A stretch of 7,476 nucleotides of DNA, from the NCBI GenBank assembly GCA_003250275.1, contig QKGW01000049.1:1-7476 (forward strand), written 5' to 3'. Positions 1 to 6,166 of this stretch are shown in pieces. Each line of letters starts with the position of its first letter. The stretch's first letter is position 1. The notes under the pieces were generated by a model. It did not search any database. It saw nothing but the letters and a program-made list of their open reading frames with translations, and was not told the origin of the DNA. The DNA comes from Alphaproteobacteria bacterium. GTDB taxonomy: Bacteria; Pseudomonadota; Alphaproteobacteria; Rhodospirillales; Rhodospirillaceae. The translations under genes and the position numbers were made by a program.

Positions 1-62
1 TCCGCAAACACCCTGGGCACGATCCGCTTGACCTCGGGAATTGCGGTTTCCTCGACCAACAT
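1..62 (-). CDS. rfbC: dTDP-4-dehydrorhamnose 3,5-epimerase (RfbC/RmlC-like), N-terminal fragment
   Basis: Reading leftward from an ATG at 62-60, the fragment encodes 20 complete residues (MLVEETAIPEVKRIVPRVFA) and then runs off the window. This resembles the start of the RmlC family, which typically opens with a short M-x-V-x-x-T-x-I-P-x-V segment, then a P-x-V-F pair, just before the D-x-R-G-F-F motif. That motif would lie outside the window. An AAGGA ribosome binding site (plus-strand 71-75) sits 8 bases before the ATG and supports the start. RmlC epimerises dTDP-4-keto-6-deoxyglucose at C3 and C5 in dTDP-L-rhamnose synthesis for surface polysaccharide. The gene diverges from cysD across a 109-base gap and has no evident functional link to sulfate assimilation. 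With only 20 residues visible, the family call is likely but not secure. Confidence 0.62.
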   Translation of the reverse strand, partial: MLVEETAIPEVKRIVPRVFA

Positions 63-92
63 CGTCCAAATCCTTGCTGTGATGGGCTTGGC

Positions 93-121
93 TTGTGACG
101 CCCACGCCCCGAGGGTATGAG
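93..121 (+). promoter_or_regulatory. Candidate sigma70 promoter for cysD-cysNC
   Basis: In the 109-base divergent gap, TTGTGA (93-98) and TATGAG (116-121) are separated by 17 bases, an acceptable -35/-10 arrangement for the rightward cysD transcript. An overlapping alternative -10, TATAGG, lies at 122-127. No dyad resembling the one upstream of sbp was found here by eye, so any regulator acting on this promoter is unknown. This is pattern matching only. Confidence 0.3.
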
Positions 122-171
122 TATAGGATGATTTTTCCGCCGTCGAACGGCGTATTCTCAGGAAGGTATCC

Positions 172-1085
172 GTGACGAGCGCAGCTTCCGCCCACCTCCG
201 CCATCTCGAAGCCGAAAGCATCCAGATTTTCCGCGAGGTCGCGGCGACGTTCGAAAAGCCGGTGATGCTGTATTCGATCGGCAAGGATTCGTCTGTGATG
301 CTGCACCTCGCGCGCAAGGCGTTCTACCCCGACACCCCACCGTTTCCATTCCTCCACGTCGACACCACCCCACCTGGAAATTCCGCGAGATGATCGCGTT
401 CCGCGACCGGATGGCGCGGGAGATCGGCTTCGAACTTCTGGTACACATCAACCAGGACGGTGTCGCGCGCGGCATCAACCCGTTCGTCCACGGCTCGGCG
501 CTGCACACCGACGTGATGAAGACCGAGGCGCTCAAACAGGCGCTCGACCACTACGGCTTCGACGCCGCGTTCGGCGGCGCGCGGCGCGACGAGGAGAAAT
601 CCCGCGCCAAGGAGCGGGTGTTCTCGTTCCGCACCGCCAACCACCGCTGGGACCCGAAAACCCAGCGCCCCGAGCTTTGGGACCTCTACAACACCCGCAT
701 CGGCCAAGGCGAAAGCATCCGGGTGTTTCCGCTCTCGAACTGGACCGAGCTCAACGTCTGGGAATACATCGCCGCCGAGAACATCCCGATCGTGCCGCTC
801 TACTTCGCCAAGCCGCGCCCGGTGGTGGATCGCGGCGGGATGCTGATCATGGCCGACGACGACCGCCTGCCGCTCCGCCCCGGCGAGGTGCCGCAGATGA
901 GGAAGGTGCGCTTCCGCACCCTCGGCTGCTACCCGCTCACCGGCGCGATCGAATCCGACGCCGAAACCCTCGACGACATCCTCGCCGAGATGCGCGCGGC
1001 GCGCACCTCCGAGCGCCAGGGCCGCCTGATCGACCACGACCAGGCCGGTTCGATGGAAAAGAAGAAGCAGGAAGGGTACTTCTGA
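172..1085 (+). pseudogene. cysD: Sulfate adenylyltransferase subunit 2 (CysD), frameshifted
   Basis: CysD is the catalytic subunit of ATP sulfurylase. With the GTPase CysN it adenylates sulfate with ATP to give APS in the cytoplasm. The GTG start at 172 follows AGGAAGG (160-166) by 5 bases. The first frame carries the PP-loop (Y-S-I-G-K-D-S, residues 34-40) and reads normally to H-V-D-T-T (62-66). It then gains seven foreign residues and stops at TGA 391-393. The remaining CysD sequence continues in another frame, starting with W-K-F-R-E-M at 375, through the G-G-A-R-R-D-E-E-K-S-R region, and stopping at 1083-1085. The break is a tandem CCACC duplication (365-374). Removing 5 bases gives 302 residues, the length of E. 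coli CysD. The stop of the first frame and the ATG of the second overlap as ATGA (390-393), so the 231-residue C-terminal part could be translated by reinitiation, but without the PP-loop. The last base overlaps the cysNC start. The identity is certain; whether the lesion is biological or a sequence error cannot be told from here. Confidence 0.9.
365..374 (+). repeat. Tandem CCACC duplication that breaks cysD
   Basis: Two adjacent copies of CCACC (365-369 and 370-374) lie in the D-T-T-W-K-F region of cysD. With one copy the codons read GAC ACC ACC TGG AAA, giving the expected D-T-T-W-K. The second copy adds 5 bases and shifts the frame. A short direct duplication is typical of replication slippage, but could also come from an assembly or base-calling fault. 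Confidence 0.85.
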
Positions 1086-2929
1086 TGGCCGCGGAAAAGG
1101 ACCTCCTGCGCTTCCTCACCTGCGGCAGCGTCGACGACGGCAAAAGCACCCTGATCGGCCGTCTGCTCTGGGATGCGAAGCTCCTCTGCGACGACCAGAT
1201 CGCCACGCTCGAAGCCGAATCCCGCCGCATCGGCACGCAGGGCGAGAACCTCGACTTCGCCCTCCTCCTCGACGGCCTCCAGGCCGAGCGCGAACAGGGC
1301 ATCACCATCGACGTCGCCTACCGTTTCTTCGAGACCGCGACGCGCAAATTCATCGTCGCCGACACTCCCGGCCACGAGCAGTACACCCGCAACATGGCGA
1401 CCGGCGCCTCCACCGCCGACGCCGCGGTGATCCTCGTCGACGCGCGCAAGGGCATCCTCACCCAGACCCGCCGCCACAGCTTCATCGTGTCGCTGCTCGG
1501 CATCCGCCACGTCGTCGTCGCGGTCAACAAGATGGACCTCGTCGGCTACGATCGCGAGGTGTTCGACGGCATCCGCGCCGCCTACCTCGACTTCGCCAAG
1601 GACCTCGGCTTCGCCTCGATCACCTGCCTGCCGATCTCGGCGCTCAAGGGCGACAACGTCTGCGCGGGAAGCGCCGCGATGCCGTGGTTCGACGGCGCGC
1701 CGCTGATGACCCTGCTCGAAACCCTCGACGCGCGCAGCGACGCCGCCGCCCTGCCGTTCCGGATGCCGGTGCAGTGGGTGTGCCGCCCCAACCTCGATTT
1801 CCGCGGCTTCTGCGGCACCGTCGCCTCGGGGCGCATCGCGGTGGGGGACGACGTGGTGGTTCCCGCCTCGGGTCAGGTCTCGCAGGTCAAGCGCATCGTC
1901 ACCTTCGACGGCGACCTCGACCGGGCCGAAGCCGGCGACGCGGTCAACCTCGTGCTCGCCGACGAGATCGACGTCAGCCGCGGCGACACCCTCGCGGAAA
2001 CCCGCGACCGCCCCGAGCACGCCGACCAGTTCAGCGCCAAGATCCTCTGGATGCACGCCGATCCGATGCTGCCGAACCGCAAGTATCTGATCAAGATCGG
2101 CACCACCGTCGCCGGCGCGCAGATCAACCGCCTCGACTGCCGGATCAACGTCAACACCTTCGAGCGCACCGCCGCCACCGAGCTCGCGCTCAACGAGGTC
2201 GGCGTCTGCGACGTCGCGGTCGATCAGGCGGTGAGCTTCGATCCCTACGCGGTCAACCGCGGCACCGGCCGCTTCATCCTCATCGACCGCTACACCAACG
2301 CCACCGTCGGCTGCGGCATGATCGAGCACGCGCTGCGCCGCGCCACCAACGTGCACTGGCACCCCGAGACCGTCGACAAACGCGCCCGCGCCGTGCTCAA
2401 GGGCCAGAAGCCCTGCGTGCTGTGGTTCACCGGCCTCTCGGGCTCGGGCAAGTCGACGATCGCCAATCTCCTGGAGCAGCGCCTCCACGCGCTCGGCCGC
2501 CACACCACCATCCTCGACGGCGACAACGTCCGCCACGGCCTCAACCGCGACCTCGGCTTCACCGACGCCGACCGCGTCGAGAACATCCGCCGCGTCGGCG
2601 AGGTATCGAAGCTGATGGTCGACGCCGGGCTGATCACCCTGGTGGCGTTCATCTCGCCGTTCCGCTCCGAACGCCAGATGGCGCGCGAACTGCTAGGCGA
2701 AGACGAGTTCTTCGAGGTCTTCGTCGATACCCCGCTTGAGGTCTGCCGCAGCCGCGACCCCAAGGGCCTCTACGCCAAGGCGTTCGCCGGGCAGATCCCC
2801 AACTTCACCGGCGTCGGCTCGCCCTACGAAGCGCCCGAGACCCCGGACCTCCGCCTCGACGGCAACGCCCAGGCCACCGCCAACGCCGAGGCGGTGGTGA
2901 ACATGCTGAGGGAAAAGGGAATCCTCTAG
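1085..2929 (+). CDS. cysNC: Bifunctional sulfate adenylyltransferase subunit 1 / adenylylsulfate kinase (CysNC)
   Basis: This is a 614-residue fusion. The N-terminal part (about 1-425) is CysN, the GTPase subunit of ATP sulfurylase: P-loop G-S-V-D-D-G-K-S-T (14-22), D-T-P-G-H (93-97), N-K-M-D (148-151) and S-A-L-K-G (185-189), followed by EF-Tu-like beta-barrel domains. GTP hydrolysis drives APS formation by CysD. The C-terminal part (about 435-614) is CysC, APS kinase, which makes PAPS: Walker A G-L-S-G-S-G-K-S-T (450-458), D-G-D-N-V-R-H-G-L (478-486), I-S-P-F-R-S-E-R (523-530) with the serine at the usual phospho-acceptor position, and the K-G-L-Y-A-K-A segment. All key motifs of both halves look intact. 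The ATG at 1085 is chosen because AGGAAGGG (1069-1076) lies 8 bases upstream and the CysN N-terminus begins there. It overlaps the cysD stop by one base (TGATG), which suggests translational coupling. Its TAG stop lies in a CTAG shared with the convergent Rrf2 gene. Confidence 0.97.
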   Translation: MAAEKDLLRFLTCGSVDDGKSTLIGRLLWDAKLLCDDQIATLEAESRRIGTQGENLDFALLLDGLQAEREQGITIDVAYRFFETATRKFIVADTPGHEQYTRNMATGASTADAAVILVDARKGILTQTRRHSFIVSLLGIRHVVVAVNKMDLVGYDREVFDGIRAAYLDFAKDLGFASITCLPISALKGDNVCAGSAAMPWFDGAPLMTLLETLDARSDAAALPFRMPVQWVCRPNLDFRGFCGTVASGRIAVGDDVVVPASGQVSQVKRIVTFDGDLDRAEAGDAVNLVLADEIDVSRGDTLAETRDRPEHADQFSAKILWMHADPMLPNRKYLIKIGTTVAGAQINRLDCRINVNTFERTAATELALNEVGVCDVAVDQAVSFDPYAVNRGTGRFILIDRYTNATVGCGMIEHALRRATNVHWHPETVDKRARAVLKGQKPCVLWFTGLSGSGKSTIANLLEQRLHALGRHTTILDGDNVRHGLNRDLGFTDADRVENIRRVGEVSKLMVDAGLITLVAFISPFRSERQMARELLGEDEFFEVFVDTPLEVCRSRDPKGLYAKAFAGQIPNFTGVGSPYEAPETPDLRLDGNAQATANAEAVVNMLREKGIL

Positions 2930-3351
2930 ACCGGCGACGCGCCGTCGCGCACCGCCGCGAGCGAGGTGCCTTCGAGGACTTCGAGCGAGGCCGCGTGCGC
3001 GCGGTCGAAGGCGTCGCGGAAGGCGCAGTCGCTGTCGCCCCGGCAGCCCTCGCAGCGGTGGAAGAACCGCCGCGACACGCAGGGCAGCGGCGCGATCGGA
3101 CCGTCGATGGTGCGCACCGCGTCGGCCACCGAGATCGACTCGGGCGGCCGCGCGAGCAGGTAGCCGCCCTTCTTGCCGCGCAGACTGCGCACCAGCCCCC
3201 CCGCCTTGAGGTCGAGCAGAATCTGTTCGAGGAACTTGCGCGGGATCTGCTGCGTTTCGGCGATGTCGGGGATCCGGCAGGGGCGGTTTTCCTCGGCCTC
3301 CGCCAACATCAGGAGCGCCCGCAGCGCGTATTTGGATTTTTGCGAAATCAC
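2926..3351 (-). CDS. Rrf2-family transcriptional regulator with C-terminal cysteine cluster
   Basis: This is a 141-residue protein of normal Rrf2 length. The N-terminal winged helix-turn-helix is clear: S-K-Y-A-L-R-A-L (6-13), the recognition region I-P-R-K-F-L-E-Q-I-L (36-45), and the wing R-G-K-K-G-G-Y-L-L-A-R-P (58-69). The C-terminal part has C91, C100, C103 and C109; C25 is a further cysteine. IscR, NsrR and RirA use three cysteines in this region to bind an Fe-S cluster, while CymR controls cysteine metabolism, so a sulfur, iron or redox signal is plausible. The ligand is not known from sequence. The start is a GTG at 3351-3349, preceded by AAAGGA (plus-strand 3362-3367) at 10 bases. 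The gene lies between cysNC (convergent, 4-base overlap) and sbp (divergent), which points to control of sulfate uptake. A dyad in the sbp-facing gap is its likely operator. The family is certain; the regulon is inference. Confidence 0.93.
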   Translation of the reverse strand: MISQKSKYALRALLMLAEAEENRPCRIPDIAETQQIPRKFLEQILLDLKAGGLVRSLRGKKGGYLLARPPESISVADAVRTIDGPIAPLPCVSRRFFHRCEGCRGDSDCAFRDAFDRAHAASLEVLEGTSLAAVRDGASPV

Positions 3352-3401
3352 CGGGGTGAAGTCCTTTCGCCGCGCGCGGAGCCGGGCTTCGCCGGATTGC
3401 G

Positions 3402-3430
3402 CTTGTAATCACTACCAAGTTAGTAGACAA
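3402..3430 (-). promoter_or_regulatory. Candidate promoter of the Rrf2 gene
   Basis: On the minus strand TTGTCT (plus 3430-3425) is followed after 17 bases by TACAAG (plus 3407-3402). Each hexamer matches the sigma70 consensus at four of six positions. The 15-base dyad fills most of the spacer, so a bound repressor would block this promoter and give autoregulation. Confidence 0.4.
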
Positions 3431-3433
3431 AAT
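3404..3433 (+). promoter_or_regulatory. Candidate promoter of the sbp-cysTWA operon
   Basis: TTGTAA (3404-3409) and CAAAAT (3428-3433) are separated by 18 bases, each with four of six consensus matches. The stretch is much richer in A and T than its surroundings. It overlaps the candidate leftward Rrf2 promoter almost exactly, and the dyad again lies inside the spacer. The predicted transcript would start about 25-30 bases before the sbp ATG. Confidence 0.4.
3412..3426. promoter_or_regulatory. Candidate Rrf2 operator (15-base dyad)
   Basis: CTACcAAgTTaGTAG is an inverted repeat centred on 3419, with six of seven base pairs matching. It sits in the 115-base gap between the divergent Rrf2 and sbp genes, inside both candidate promoter spacers. 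Rrf2 dimers generally bind short AT-rich dyads of this scale. The assignment to this protein is inferred from position and symmetry. Confidence 0.5.
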
Positions 3434-3466
3434 AGCCGGACGTCAACCGAGGGGAGGGTTCCTGCC

Positions 3467-4471
3467 ATGAGGTTCGCGCGTATCTGGTTTCTCGCCGCAG
3501 TTCTCGCCCTGTCCGTTCCGCCCGCGCGGGCGGAAACCGCCCTGCTCAACGTCTCCTACGACCCGACGCGGGAATTCTACAAGGAATTCAACACCGCCTT
3601 CGCCGCGCATTGGAAGCGTGCGGGCGGCGACGCGGTGCGCGTGACGATGTCGCATGGCGGCTCGGGGCGGCAGTCGCGTGCGGTGATCGACGGCCTCGAG
3701 GCCGACGTCGTCACCCTCGCGCTCGGCTACGACATCGACGCCATCGCCGACATCCGCAAGTCCCTCCCCGCCGATTGGCAGACCCGCCAGCCCAACGCCA
3801 GCGCGCCCTACACCTCGACGATCGTGTTCCTGGTGCGCAAGGGCAACCCCAAGGGCATTCGCGACTGGGGCGACCTCGCCAAGCCCGGCATCGGCGTGAT
3901 CACCCCGAACCCCAAGACCTCGGGCGGCGCGCGCTGGAACTTCCTCGCCGCGTGGGCGTGGGCCGAGGACTCCTTCGCCCGCGACGACGCCAAGGTGCGG
4001 GACTACATGGCCGCGCTCTTTCGCAACGTGCCGGTGCTCGACACCGGCGCGCGCGGCGCGACCACCACCTTCGTGCGGCGCGGCCTGGGCGACGTGCTGC
4101 TCTCGTGGGAGAACGAGGCCTACCTCGCGCAACAGGAACTCGGCCGCGATCAGTTCGAGATCGTCGTCCCCTCGATGAGCATTCTCGCGCAGCCGCCGGT
4201 CGCGCTGATCGACGCCAACGCCGACAAGCACGGCACCCGCAAGGTCGCCGAAGCCTACCTCGACTACCTCTACGCCCCCGAAGGCCAGCGCCTCGCCGCC
4301 AAGCACTTCTACCGGCCGATCCACCCGGAGTTCGCCGACCCCGCCGACGCCCGGCGCTTCCCCAAGCTCAAGCTGGTGACGCTGCAGGAGCGCTTCGGCG
4401 ACTGGCGCGCGACCCAGGCGCGGTTTTTCACCGACGGCGCGATCTTCGACCAGATTTTCGCCAAGCGCTGA
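3467..4471 (+). CDS. sbp: Periplasmic sulfate-binding protein (Sbp)
   Basis: This 334-residue protein is the soluble receptor of the sulfate ABC transporter; it binds sulfate in the periplasm and delivers it to CysT/CysW. A Sec signal peptide is visible: basic start (M-R-F-A-R), hydrophobic core (about 6-17), and likely cleavage after A-R-A at residue 22. Family motifs are present: L-N-V-S-Y-D-P-T-R (27-35), S-H-G-G-S-G (62-67), D-V-V-T-L-A-L, and N-P-K-T-S-G-G-A-R-W (148-157). These loops supply the main-chain and serine contacts to sulfate in this family. The ATG at 3467 is chosen because it starts the signal peptide and follows GGGGAGGG (3451-3458) by 8 bases; the open frame reaching back to 3173 is only a chance upstream extension through the regulator. 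It is first in a four-gene operon, 15 bases before cysT. CysP-type thiosulfate binding is a close alternative, but the sequence reads as Sbp. Confidence 0.95.
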   Translation: MRFARIWFLAAVLALSVPPARAETALLNVSYDPTREFYKEFNTAFAAHWKRAGGDAVRVTMSHGGSGRQSRAVIDGLEADVVTLALGYDIDAIADIRKSLPADWQTRQPNASAPYTSTIVFLVRKGNPKGIRDWGDLAKPGIGVITPNPKTSGGARWNFLAAWAWAEDSFARDDAKVRDYMAALFRNVPVLDTGARGATTTFVRRGLGDVLLSWENEAYLAQQELGRDQFEIVVPSMSILAQPPVALIDANADKHGTRKVAEAYLDYLYAPEGQRLAAKHFYRPIHPEFADPADARRFPKLKLVTLQERFGDWRATQARFFTDGAIFDQIFAKR

Positions 4472-4486
4472 AGCGAGACTGAGCCG

Positions 4487-5320
4487 ATGTTCGCACGCGC
4501 CGCATCTCCGCGGGTGATCCCGGGCTTCGGGCCGACGCTCGGCTTCACCCTCGCCTACCTCTCGCTGGTGGTGTTGCTGCCGCTGGCGATGATCCCGCTC
4601 AAGGCCCTCGGGCTTTCGGGCGCGGAGGTGCTCGCCATCGTCACCGACGCGCGCACCCTGCACGCCATCGGCCTGAGTTTCGGCGCGGCGCTCGCGGCGG
4701 CGGCGGTCAACGCGGTGCTCGGCACCCTGCTCGCCTGGGTGCTGGTGCGTTACGACTTCCCCGCGCGGCGGCTGGTCGACGCGCTCATCGACCTCCCCTT
4801 CGCGCTGCCCACCGCGGTCGCCGGCATCTCGCTCGCCGCGCTCTACGCCCCCAACGGCTGGATCGGCGAGCGCCTCGCGCCGCTCGGCCTCAAGGTCGCC
4901 TACACCCCCTTGGGCATCGTCGTCGCGCTGATCTTCGTCGGCCTGCCGTTCGTGGTGCGCACCGTCGAGCCGGTGCTCGAAGCCCTCGACGCCGAGGTCG
5001 AGGAGGCCGCCGCCACCCTCGGCGCGAGCTGGTTCGCGGGCTTCCGCCGCGTCGTCCTGCCGCTGATCGGCCCGGCGGTGCTCACCGGCTTCGCAATGGC
5101 GCTCGCGCGCGGCATCGGCGAATACGGCTCGGTGATCTTCATCGCCGGCAACCTGCCGATGGTCTCCGAGATCGCGCCGTTGCTGATCGCGATCCGGCTC
5201 GAGGAATACAACGACGCGGCGGCGGCGATGATCGCGCTCTTGATGCTCGCCGCCGCCTTCGCGCTGCTGCTGACGATCAACCTGCTGCAGGCGTGGGCGC
5301 GCCGGAGGATCGGCGGATGA
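4487..5320 (+). CDS. cysT: Sulfate ABC transporter permease CysT (CysU)
   Basis: This is a 277-residue inner-membrane protein, one of the two permeases of the sulfate importer. Hydrophobic segments lie at about 18-40, 62-90, 98-118, 138-158, 195-220 and 245-268, the six-helix plan of the family. The cytoplasmic coupling motif begins near residue 173 (E-A-A-A-T-L-G-A-S) and continues into F-R-R-V-V-L-P-L-I; it docks onto CysA. The R-Y-D-F-P-A-R-R and D-L-P-F-A-L-P-T-A-V-A-G stretches and the G-E-Y-G-S-V-I-F-I-A-G-N-L-P segment are typical of CysT. Only a weak purine-rich ribosome site is seen in the 15 bases after the sbp stop, so translation may depend partly on sbp. The gene overlaps cysW by 4 bases (ATGA). 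Confidence 0.95.
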   Translation: MFARAASPRVIPGFGPTLGFTLAYLSLVVLLPLAMIPLKALGLSGAEVLAIVTDARTLHAIGLSFGAALAAAAVNAVLGTLLAWVLVRYDFPARRLVDALIDLPFALPTAVAGISLAALYAPNGWIGERLAPLGLKVAYTPLGIVVALIFVGLPFVVRTVEPVLEALDAEVEEAAATLGASWFAGFRRVVLPLIGPAVLTGFAMALARGIGEYGSVIFIAGNLPMVSEIAPLLIAIRLEEYNDAAAAMIALLMLAAAFALLLTINLLQAWARRRIGG

Positions 5321-6162
5321 CTCTGCTCGCCCCCCGCCGCTCACCCCTCGTCGGCGAAAGCGCCACCACCCGGCGCGTGCTCCTCGCGCTCGCCCTCGCC
5401 GCGATCGGGCTGTTCCTGCTCTTGCCGCTCGCCACGGTGTTCGCCGAGGCGCTATCGAAGGGCTGGGGCGCGTATTTCGAAGGCCTCGCCGACCCCGACG
5501 CGCGCGCGGCGATCCGCCTCACCCTTCTCGTCGCGGCGATCTCGGTGGCGGTCAACTTCGCCTTCGGCATCGCCGCCGCGTGGGCGGTGACCAAGTTCGA
5601 CTTCCCCGGCAAGAGCCTGCTCGTCACCTTCATCGACCTGCCGTTCTCGGTCTCGCCGGTGATCGCGGGGCTGATCTACGTGCTGCTCTTCGGCGCGCAC
5701 GGGCTGATCGGGCCGTGGCTGATCGCGCATGGAGTCGAGGTGATCTTCGCGGTGCCGGGGATCGTTCTCGCCACGGTGTTCGTCACCCTGCCGTTCGTCG
5801 CGCGCGAACTCATCCCGACGATGGAAATGCTCGGGCGCGGCGACGAGGAGGTCGCGCGCACCCTTGGCGCGTCGGGCTGGCAGATTTTCTTCCGCGTCAC
5901 CCTGCCCAACGTCAAATGGGCGGCGCTCTACGGCGTGCTCCTGTGCAACGCCCGCGCGATGGGCGAATTCGGCGCGGTATCGGTGGTTTCGGGGCACCTG
6001 CGCGGCCAGACCGACACCATGCCGCTCCACATCGAGATCCTCTACAACGAGTACAATTTCGTCGCCGCGTTCGCGGTGGCGTCGCTTCTGGCGCTGATGG
6101 CGCTCTTCACCCTCGCGCTCAAGTCCGCCCTCGAAGCGGTCACCGAGAACCCCGGCAGGTAG
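5317..6162 (+). CDS. cysW: Sulfate ABC transporter permease CysW
   Basis: This 281-residue inner-membrane protein is the second permease; it pairs with CysT to form the sulfate channel. Hydrophobic segments lie at about 21-45, 66-90, 105-125, 135-160, 200-222 and 238-265. The coupling motif starts near residue 178 (E-V-A-R-T-L-G-A-S-G) and runs to F-R-V-T-L-P-N-V. The K-F-D-F-P-G-K and D-L-P-F-S-V-S-P-V-I-A-G signatures and the M-G-E-F-G-A-V-S-V-V-S-G-H and L-Y-N-E-Y stretches mark it as CysW rather than CysT. The ATG at 5317 is chosen because GGAGGA (5304-5309) lies 7 bases upstream and it forms an ATGA junction with the cysT stop. A GTG at 5293 would add 8 residues but lacks this support. 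It stops 4 bases before cysA. Confidence 0.95.
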   Translation: MTLLAPRRSPLVGESATTRRVLLALALAAIGLFLLLPLATVFAEALSKGWGAYFEGLADPDARAAIRLTLLVAAISVAVNFAFGIAAAWAVTKFDFPGKSLLVTFIDLPFSVSPVIAGLIYVLLFGAHGLIGPWLIAHGVEVIFAVPGIVLATVFVTLPFVARELIPTMEMLGRGDEEVARTLGASGWQIFFRVTLPNVKWAALYGVLLCNARAMGEFGAVSVVSGHLRGQTDTMPLHIEILYNEYNFVAAFAVASLLALMALFTLALKSALEAVTENPGR

Positions 6163-6166
6163 ACCC

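Noticed and set aside
63..171. A second copy of the Rrf2 dyad upstream of cysD
   Set aside because: I looked for a CTAC...GTAG-like inverted repeat in the rfbC-cysD gap and saw none convincing. A motif-matrix scan could still find a weaker site.
364..375. Programmed ribosomal frameshift in cysD
   Set aside because: The lesion is a 5-base duplication, so a -1 or +2 shift would be needed, and there is no recognisable slippery heptamer or downstream structure apparent by eye. CysD is not known to use frameshifting. Mutation or sequence error is simpler.
677..1084. Upstream in-frame extension of cysNC by 136 residues
   Set aside because: It overlaps the well-conserved C-terminal half of cysD in another frame and reads as low-complexity arginine, proline and histidine. 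The CysN family start and a good ribosome site are at 1085.
3376..3397. Small stem-loop (CCGG-GCTTCG-CCGG) in the leader of the Rrf2 gene as a riboswitch
   Set aside because: It is a four-base-pair stem in a short leader, with none of the conserved elements of a SAM or other known riboswitch. In GC-rich DNA such stems are expected by chance.
3173..3466. Upstream in-frame extension of sbp
   Set aside because: It runs antisense through the Rrf2 gene and the divergent promoter region. The signal peptide and ribosome site fix the start at 3467.
3443..5344. Very long minus-strand open frame (633 residues) opposite sbp and cysT
   Set aside because: It is an antisense shadow produced by GC-rich codon bias, with a highly charged low-complexity translation and no recognisable domain. 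The plus-strand genes are clearly real. Similar shadows lie opposite cysNC, cysW and cysA.
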